Assembly: GCA_046347045.1 (NCBI GenBank)
Contig: JAXMGX010000011.1
Coordinates: 62,001-126,000, forward strand
Direction of reading: 5' to 3'
Length of the DNA: 64,000 bases
Source of the DNA: ZC4RG30 sp046347045
GTDB lineage: Bacteria; Pseudomonadota; Gammaproteobacteria; Steroidobacterales; Steroidobacteraceae
A program made the translations under genes and the position numbers. Positions 58,572 to 64,000 of this stretch are shown here, in pieces. Under the pieces are notes generated by a model. It did not search any database. It was not told the origin of the DNA and was given only the letters and a program-made list of their open reading frames with translations. Positions within the stretch are counted from its first letter, which is position 1, and each line of letters opens with the position of its first letter.

Positions 58572-59239
58572 AACGCGAAGCCATCGTGCTGCTGTCGGGG
58601 GGGCTGGATTCGGCCACGGTGCTGGCCATGGCGCACGCGCGGGGCTTTCATTGCCGCACGCTGGCGGTGAGCTATGGCCAGCGGCATTCGGCCGAATTGG
58701 CCGCGGCGGCGCGGCTGTCGCAGCATTTGGGCGCACTGGAACACCGCCAGATGCACGTGGACCTGGCACGCATCGGCGGCTCGGCGCTCACCGACCCGGA
58801 TCTGCCTGTGCCGGTGGCTCCCACTCCGGGCATACCCATCACCTATGTGCCCGCGCGCAACACCTTGTTCCTGTCACTGGCGTTGGGCTGGGCCGAGGTC
58901 TGCGGCGCGCGTGACATCTTCATCGGCGTGAATGCAGTGGACTACTCCGGTTATCCGGATTGCCGCCCCGATTTCATCAATGCCTTCGAGGCGCTGGCGG
59001 GGGTTGCGACGCGGGCGGGCGTGGAAGGCGAATCCTTCCGTATCCAGGCGCCGCTGATGACACTCGGCAAGGCCGACATCATCCGCGCCGGCATCGCGCT
59101 CGGGGTGGACTACGGGCAGACGGTATCCTGCTACCAGGCCGATGCCACCGGGGCCGCCTGTGGCCGCTGCGACTCCTGCCGGCTGCGCCGCGAGGGCTTC
59201 GCTGCGGCCGGCGTGGCCGATCCCACGCGCTACGCCTGA
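58568..59239 (+). CDS. queC: 7-cyano-7-deazaguanine synthase QueC
   Basis: A 223-residue PP-loop ligase: VLLSGGLDSATVLA binds ATP and the zinc site is the Cys cluster SCYQ...CGRCDSC. GVNAVDYSGYPDCRP is a family signature. It makes preQ0 from the QueE product. ATG at 58568 overlaps queE. Confidence 0.95.
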   Translation: MKREAIVLLSGGLDSATVLAMAHARGFHCRTLAVSYGQRHSAELAAAARLSQHLGALEHRQMHVDLARIGGSALTDPDLPVPVAPTPGIPITYVPARNTLFLSLALGWAEVCGARDIFIGVNAVDYSGYPDCRPDFINAFEALAGVATRAGVEGESFRIQAPLMTLGKADIIRAGIALGVDYGQTVSCYQADATGAACGRCDSCRLRREGFAAAGVADPTRYA

Positions 59240-59278
59240 TCCGGTATCCTACGCGCCCCCGCGCCGGACGTTGGCTTC

Positions 59279-59354
59279 GGGCCGTTAGCTCAGTCGGTAG
59301 AGCAGCTGGCTTTTAACCAGTTGGTCGCGCGTTCGAATCGCGCACGGCCCACCA
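59279..59354 (+). tRNA. tRNA-Lys (anticodon TTT)
   Basis: A 76-base cloverleaf. GGGCCGT pairs with ACGGCCC, D-arm GCTCAGTCGGTAGAGC, anticodon loop CTTTTAA within CTGG/CCAG, T-arm CGCG-TTCGAAT-CGCG, CCA encoded. A TATCCT at 59245-59250 may be the -10. Confidence 0.97.
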
Positions 59355-59392
59355 ATCACTACAATGGGTCGAATACCCACAGGGAGCCGCGG

Positions 59393-60181
59393 ATGGACAT
59401 GGGAATCAGGGGGCGTCGGGCCCTCGTCAATGGCGCGAGCGCGGGCATAGGCCTTGCGGCAGCGCAGATGCTGGCCACCGAAGGCGTGCACCTGGTGATG
59501 AGCGCGCGCGGTGCGCCGCGGCTGGAAGCCGCAGCGCAGGACCTGCGCGACAAGTACGGCGTCGAGGTGGTGCCCATTGCCGCCGACCACAGCACCGCCG
59601 AGGGCAGGGCCCGCATCCTCGCGGCCTGTCCGGCGCCGGACATCCTCGTCGGCACCTGCTCGCCTCCGCCGATGACGCCCGACCACACGACCATCAAGCC
59701 CGCCGACTGGCAGGGCGCGCTCGATACCGGCCTCATGAGTCCGGTGCAGATGATCGAGGCCGTGCTGCCGGGCATGGTGAAGCGCCGCTGGGGCCGCATC
59801 GTCAACATCGCCTCCATTGCAGCCAAGTATCCGCTGGAACTTCGCATCCTCAGCGGCGCCCCGCGCGCGGCGCTGGTCAATTACACCGTGGCCGTGGCGC
59901 GGCGCGTGGCCGCCGACAATGTCACGCTGAACACCGTGCTGCCCGGCATGTTCCACACTGCCTTCACGCACGAGCAGTTCACCGCGAATGCGGCGCGCAA
60001 TGGCACTACCTATGACCAGGAAGTGGTGAAGTTCACCGAGGCCTACCAGATTCCGGCCCGGCGTTTCGGCGAGCCGCGCGAGGCCGGCGCGCTGGTGGCC
60101 TGGCTGTGCAGTGAATTCGCCGGCTACATCACCGGCCAGAGCATCGCCGTCGACGGCGCCACCACGCGCTCCACGTTCTGA
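59393..60181 (+). CDS. SDR-family protein lacking the Tyr-Lys catalytic pair
   Basis: 262 residues. The cofactor motif NGASAGIG (Gly14, Gly18, Gly20) and C-terminal ITGQSIAVDGA are classical SDR. After Ser141 (NIASIAAK), the YxxxK expected at about 154-158 reads SGAPR: Ser154 replaces Tyr and Arg158 replaces Lys. The NNAG motif is also changed (LVGTCSPPP). The family includes similar divergent members in steroid/aromatic degraders. Catalysis is likely atypical or lost. ATG at 59393 follows GGGAG, 38 bases after tRNA-Lys. Confidence 0.85.
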   Translation: MDMGIRGRRALVNGASAGIGLAAAQMLATEGVHLVMSARGAPRLEAAAQDLRDKYGVEVVPIAADHSTAEGRARILAACPAPDILVGTCSPPPMTPDHTTIKPADWQGALDTGLMSPVQMIEAVLPGMVKRRWGRIVNIASIAAKYPLELRILSGAPRAALVNYTVAVARRVAADNVTLNTVLPGMFHTAFTHEQFTANAARNGTTYDQEVVKFTEAYQIPARRFGEPREAGALVAWLCSEFAGYITGQSIAVDGATTRSTF

Positions 60182-60185
60182 CCGC

Positions 60186-61538
60186 ATGAGCGCAGGACTC
60201 GACGTCGCCTCGCGCGGCGCGCACGACCCGCTGTACCGGCGCACGGTGTGGCGGCTGTTGCTGCCCATCGCCATCCTGACCTTCATCAATGCCATCGACC
60301 GGATGAATGTCAGCTTTGCCGGCCAGCCCATGTCGCAGTCGGCGGGGCTTACGCCCACCGCCTTCGGCCTCGGCATCAGCACCTTCTTCGTTGCCTACCT
60401 GATCTTCCAGTATCCGCATGCGCTGCTGCTGCGGCGCTGGGGCATCAAGCCCTGGTTGCTGCTGTCGATGACGGTATGGGGTGTGGCCGGCCTCTTGATG
60501 TCGCGCGTGCACGATGCCACGGATTTCATCGTCGCCCGCTTCGTGCTGGGTACCGCCGAGGCGGGTTTCGCGCCGGGCATGACCTGGTACATCAGTCAGT
60601 GGACGCCGCAGGCCACGCGCGCGCGCGCGATGGCCATCGCGCTGTCGGCCGTACCGTTCTCGCTGGTGGTGGGCGGGCCGCTGTGCGGGTGGCTCTTGGG
60701 CATGCAGAACCCGCTGGGGCTGGAGCCCTGGCGATGGTTGTTTCTGGTGTCGGCCGTGCCGAATTTCCTCTTCGCGCTGCTGGCAGCCGCCTATTTCGTC
60801 GATCGGCCCTCCAAGGCAGGCTGGCTGCAACCCGGCGAAGGTCTGCAACTCGAACAGCGCATCGCCGCCGAAGGGCAGTCGGCCACGGTTGCCGGCACGC
60901 AGCGCGGCAACGCACAGACCAGTCCCTCGCCAGCGGGCAACCTCGCCGCGCTGGCGGATGCCCGTGTGGGGCTGTGCTGCGCCGTCTGGTTCCTGGTGAT
61001 GACGGGCTCCTACGCGCTGGTCTACTGGCTGCCGCAGATCGTGCGGCAACTGGCGCTGACCCGCAGTGAATGGCTGATCGGCACACTGAGCGCGCTGCCG
61101 CAGGCGGCACTGGTGGCGGGCCTGTTCCTCAATGCGCGCCATTCCGACCGCAGCGGCGAACGCCTGGGCCATGTGGCGCTGGGCGCCGTGCTCGCGGGTG
61201 TGGCGCTGGTGGTTGCCGTGATGCTGCCCATCGGTCCTAGCGTGCTGGCGCTGCTGGTGGTGGCGGGGTTCGGCATCGGCGCCAATCAGGGCGTGTTCTG
61301 GGCGCTGCCCGCAGCACTGGGCATCGGCGGCGGCCAGGTGCCCGTCAGCGTCATCGCCATCATCAGCATGGCCGGCACTGCCGGGGGCATCGTGGGGCCG
61401 GCGATGCTGGGCCGGATGTTCGAACTGTCGGGCAGTCATGTCACCGGCATACTGGTGCTGGCGGCGTTCCTGGTGCTGGCTGCGGCGCTGCTGTGGATCT
61501 GGCGGATGCGAGGCGGAGACAAGAGCCATGGCCGATGA
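60186..61538 (+). CDS. MFS transporter (anion:cation symporter type)
   Basis: 450 residues, 12 membrane segments. IAILTFINAIDRMNVSFAG in helix 1 is the ACS-family pattern (sugar acids, phthalate or other organic anions). Unlike most MFS proteins, the 2-3 loop reads LLLRRWGIKP. It probably imports an organic acid for the cluster. Starts 4 bases after the SDR stop; the 3' end overlaps the DUF3237 gene by 11 bases. Confidence 0.9.
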   Translation: MSAGLDVASRGAHDPLYRRTVWRLLLPIAILTFINAIDRMNVSFAGQPMSQSAGLTPTAFGLGISTFFVAYLIFQYPHALLLRRWGIKPWLLLSMTVWGVAGLLMSRVHDATDFIVARFVLGTAEAGFAPGMTWYISQWTPQATRARAMAIALSAVPFSLVVGGPLCGWLLGMQNPLGLEPWRWLFLVSAVPNFLFALLAAAYFVDRPSKAGWLQPGEGLQLEQRIAAEGQSATVAGTQRGNAQTSPSPAGNLAALADARVGLCCAVWFLVMTGSYALVYWLPQIVRQLALTRSEWLIGTLSALPQAALVAGLFLNARHSDRSGERLGHVALGAVLAGVALVVAVMLPIGPSVLALLVVAGFGIGANQGVFWALPAALGIGGGQVPVSVIAIISMAGTAGGIVGPAMLGRMFELSGSHVTGILVLAAFLVLAAALLWIWRMRGGDKSHGR

Positions 61539-62025
61539 ATCACGACCCGGCGATCTCGCACCACCGGGACTTTCGTTTGCGTTCCGCATCGTGCTCGAAT
61601 TCGATGCGGGCCCGCGGCTGCGCTTCGAGCCTGCACATCGCGCGGGCCGGCGCGGCCATGTGCCCGTGAAGGGCGGCCAGATCAGCGGCCCCCGGCTGCA
61701 GGGCCGGGTGGTGCCGCTGTCCGGCGGCGACTGGCCGCTGTTCTGGCCCGGGGGCCTGGTCGACTTCGAGGCGCACTACCAGCTCGAAGCCGCCGATGGC
61801 ACGCCCATCTACATCCACAACCGCGGCATCGCCTGGTCATCACCGCAAGTGCTGGCGCGCCTCGAAGCCGGGCAGTCCGTGGCGCCGCATGAAACCTACT
61901 GCCGCATCACCCCGCGCTTCGAAGTGCCCGACGGCCCGCACGAATGGCTGGGCCGCACGCTGTTCGTCGGCACCGGCGAACGTCGCGGCGCGCGCTCGGT
62001 GTTCGACTACTACGCGGTCACCTGA
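61528..62025 (+). CDS. DUF3237 domain protein
   Basis: 165 residues: LSFAFRIVLEFDAGPRLRF, an inner VKGGQISGPRLQGRVVP, and the typical ending PHEWLGRTLFVGTGERRG. DUF3237 beta-barrel proteins have no firm function; they occur in catabolic clusters with SDRs and transporters, as here. Start at ATG 61528. Confidence 0.88.
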   Translation: MADESRPGDLAPPGLSFAFRIVLEFDAGPRLRFEPAHRAGRRGHVPVKGGQISGPRLQGRVVPLSGGDWPLFWPGGLVDFEAHYQLEAADGTPIYIHNRGIAWSSPQVLARLEAGQSVAPHETYCRITPRFEVPDGPHEWLGRTLFVGTGERRGARSVFDYYAVT

Positions 62026-62037
62026 ACCGGAGCACCC

Positions 62038-62565
62038 ATGATCGCCACGCTCTCCGCCGGTGACCGGCTTGAAATCCACGAACTGCTGGCGCGCTATGCG
62101 TGGAGCCTCGACACCGGCGACGAGGCCGGCTTCGTGGCCTGCTTCACCAGCGACGCCGAACTGGTCTGGGACGTGTTCGATGAACCGGGGCGCTGGCAGG
62201 GCAGTGCGGCGCTGGCGCGCTTCGCCGCGTACTTCCGCGGCCGGCCGGAATCCGCCGGACGCCAGCACCATGTCACCAACATCGTGCTGGCCGCAACCTC
62301 CGAGGGTGTGCTGGCCAGATCCTATGTGCTGGTGGCGCTGCGCGCCGACGAAGCGCCGCATCGCCTGAACGTGATGGGCTACTACGAGGATGTGCTGCGC
62401 CAGGAAGGCGGCCACTGGCACATTTCGCGCCGCGTGATCCGCGACTGGAGCGGACCGGTGTTGGCCAGCATCGCCGGACAGGATGGCAAGCGCCGCGCGC
62501 GACAGCGGCCCGCGGCGCTCGACGGGCTGTGGGCCACGCAGCAGGGTGCTACTTCAGCACGCTGA
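62038..62565 (+). CDS. SnoaL-like (NTF2-fold) protein
   Basis: 175 residues. IHELLARYAWSLDTGDEAGFVACFT is the start of a SnoaL-like domain; the cone-shaped NTF2 fold serves small hydrolases, isomerases and cyclases. HHVTNIVLAATSEGVLARSY and HWHISRRVIRDW are family-like. Its 3' end overlaps the convergent aldehyde dehydrogenase by 17 bases. Substrate unknown. Confidence 0.85.
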   Translation: MIATLSAGDRLEIHELLARYAWSLDTGDEAGFVACFTSDAELVWDVFDEPGRWQGSAALARFAAYFRGRPESAGRQHHVTNIVLAATSEGVLARSYVLVALRADEAPHRLNVMGYYEDVLRQEGGHWHISRRVIRDWSGPVLASIAGQDGKRRARQRPAALDGLWATQQGATSAR

Positions 62566-63961
62566 TCACCTGCGGCTCCATGTAGGCCGTCAGGCCCATG
62601 TGCGCATAAGTGCGGCCGATGCCCGATTCCTTGGCGCCGCCGAAGGGCACATTGGCCATGGTGAGCCGGTGCTGGTTGACCCACGCCGTGCCCACCTGAA
62701 GCTGCGCGGCAATGGCCTGCGCCTGCGCCAGATCGCGACTCCACACCGACCCGGACAACCCGAAGCGCGTGTTGTTCGCCCGCTGGATCGCGTCATCCAC
62801 GTCGGTGAATTTCATCACCGGGAAGACCGGACCGAACTGCTCCTCGGCCACCAGCCGGTCTGTCTCGGCCAGACCAGTGACCACGGTGGGCGCCACGAAG
62901 TAGCCGGCGCCAGCGGGCACGGCCCCGCCTTCCTCCAGATGCCCATGACGCGCGGCATCGGCCTTCAGTTCACACACGCGCTCGTACTGGCGGCGGTTCT
63001 GGATGGGACCCAGCGTGGTCGCCGGGTCGAGCCCGTCGCCGAGCCGGGCCTTCCTCGCCTCGGCCACCAGCGCCGCGCACAGCGCATCGTAGATGCGCTC
63101 GTGCGCATAGATGCGCTTCACCGCCATGCAGACCTGGCCGCCGTTCACGGTGGCGGCGAAGAACAGCTTCTTCGCCACATCGTTCACGTCCACATCCGCC
63201 AGCACTATGGCCGCGTCATTGCCGCCCAGCTCGAGCGTCACGCGCTTGAGCGTGCCGGCGCAGCTCGCCATCACCTTCTTGCCAGTGGCCACCGATCCGG
63301 TGAACGAAATCTTGTCGATGCCCGGATGCGCCGTCATCAGCGCACCCAGCGCATCGTCGCCAGCCAGCACGTTCACCACACCGGGAGGAAACACCTGGTT
63401 GAGCAATTCACCGATGCGCAGGGTGGTCAGCGGCGTGAACGGCGAGGGCTTGATGATGGCGCAGTTGCCGGTATACAGCGCGGAAGTGAGCGGGCCGATG
63501 GCCAGGTTCACCGGCGCGTTCCACGGCGTGATGATGCCGGCGACACCCAGCGGCTGATAGCGCAGCTCGACGTAGCGCTCGGCGTTGTCGAGTATCACCT
63601 CCGGCGCGATGACGATCTTTGTCATCCCCACCGACAGCGTGGCGCCACGCGCGATCTCATCCTTCGACTGACCCACCGGTTTGCCCTGTTCCATCGTCAG
63701 CAGCCGCGACAGCGGCTCGGCCTGGGCGGACAGCAGATCGGCGAATTTCGCGATGAGCGCGGCACGCGCGGCGAATCCCAGCGCGCGCCAGGCGGGGAAG
63801 GCAGCCCGGGCGGCCCCGACGGCGGCGTCGAGCTCCGCCGCACCTGCGGCCGGACAGCGCGCGAAGGTCAGGCCCGTGGCCGGGTTCACCACGTCAAGGG
63901 TGGCGGCCGCGCTGACCAGCTTGCCGCCAATGAGAAGGCTGAAAGGGGAGGTTTCGCTCAT
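62549..63961 (-). CDS. NAD(P)-dependent aldehyde dehydrogenase
   Basis: 470 residues. Asn148 (PWNAP), general base Glu244 (LELGGNDA) and nucleophile Cys278 (NGGQVCMA) are intact, as are the Rossmann SFTGSVATGKKV motif and C-terminal ESGIGRTYAHMGLTAYMEPQ. It oxidises aldehydes to acids; the closest style is betaine/aromatic aldehyde dehydrogenases. Convergent with the SnoaL-like gene and probably read from a promoter beyond 63961. Confidence 0.93.
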   Translation of the reverse strand: MSETSPFSLLIGGKLVSAAATLDVVNPATGLTFARCPAAGAAELDAAVGAARAAFPAWRALGFAARAALIAKFADLLSAQAEPLSRLLTMEQGKPVGQSKDEIARGATLSVGMTKIVIAPEVILDNAERYVELRYQPLGVAGIITPWNAPVNLAIGPLTSALYTGNCAIIKPSPFTPLTTLRIGELLNQVFPPGVVNVLAGDDALGALMTAHPGIDKISFTGSVATGKKVMASCAGTLKRVTLELGGNDAAIVLADVDVNDVAKKLFFAATVNGGQVCMAVKRIYAHERIYDALCAALVAEARKARLGDGLDPATTLGPIQNRRQYERVCELKADAARHGHLEEGGAVPAGAGYFVAPTVVTGLAETDRLVAEEQFGPVFPVMKFTDVDDAIQRANNTRFGLSGSVWSRDLAQAQAIAAQLQVGTAWVNQHRLTMANVPFGGAKESGIGRTYAHMGLTAYMEPQVISVLK

Positions 63962-64000
63962 GGGAGTGGGGTCAAGGAAGCGGGGTGGAATGCTAAGATA

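Overview
The window looks like a chromosomal segment of a GC-rich gammaproteobacterium. The gene order ruvC-ruvA-ruvB-ybgC-tolQRAB-pal-cpoB-queE-queC-tRNA-Lys is typical of Gammaproteobacteria. Around it lie quinoprotein alcohol dehydrogenases, a lignostilbene-type oxygenase and an acyl-CoA ligase of the kind found in soil and freshwater degraders (a Steroidobacter/Solimonas-like lineage is my guess; no 16S gene is present). Most genes are packed with 1-4 base overlaps, and GTG or TTG starts are common.

Region 1 (1-7032) is a foreign, partly decayed island end. A complete IS21-family element (istA/istB with multi-site inverted ends, 689-3159) separates a frame-broken gene on the left from a 5'-truncated NYN-domain gene on the right. 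That fragment is translationally coupled to a type I restriction subunit (hsdR) and a YgjP-like metallopeptidase. No hsdM or hsdS is visible. The island appears to end at a copy of a tRNA 3' end (7013-7032).

Region 2 (7052-12847) holds exported proteins: a lipoprotein S33-type hydrolase, a large BNR/DUF11 protein with a GlyGly-CTERM-like tail, a DUF2807 (GIN) protein with a repeated ASSGSD motif, and an exported methyltransferase-like protein.

Region 3 (12873-34302) reads as a catabolic block. It has an AraC regulator divergent from a carotenoid/lignostilbene oxygenase, an AMP-forming acyl-CoA ligase coupled to crcB, a VOC protein, a diguanylate cyclase, an aromatic-acid-type MFS transporter coupled to RidA, and a NarL-type two-component system. 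These are followed by a TonB-dependent receptor and three PQQ-dependent, haem-c-containing dehydrogenases. All three dehydrogenases carry lipoboxes, and one has the Asp-x-Asp signature of lanthanide-type enzymes. PPK2 and a flavin reductase lie between them.

Region 4 (34361-38647) contains tRNA-Ala(CGC), whose 3' end runs directly into a secreted cyclohexadienyl dehydratase/chorismate mutase fusion that lacks a normal start codon. It also holds a YVTN beta-propeller protein, tRNA-Arg(CCT) and an M48/TPR lipoprotein protease.

Region 5 (38649-59354) is core: sulfate activation (cysD, cysNC, cysQ), the 2-oxoglutarate dehydrogenase operon (sucA-sucB-lpd), relA, the ruv, tol-pal and que genes, and tRNA-Lys(TTT).

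Region 6 (59393-63961) is a small uncharacterised catabolic cluster: an SDR lacking the catalytic Tyr and Lys, an MFS transporter, a DUF3237 protein, a SnoaL-like protein and a convergent aldehyde dehydrogenase.
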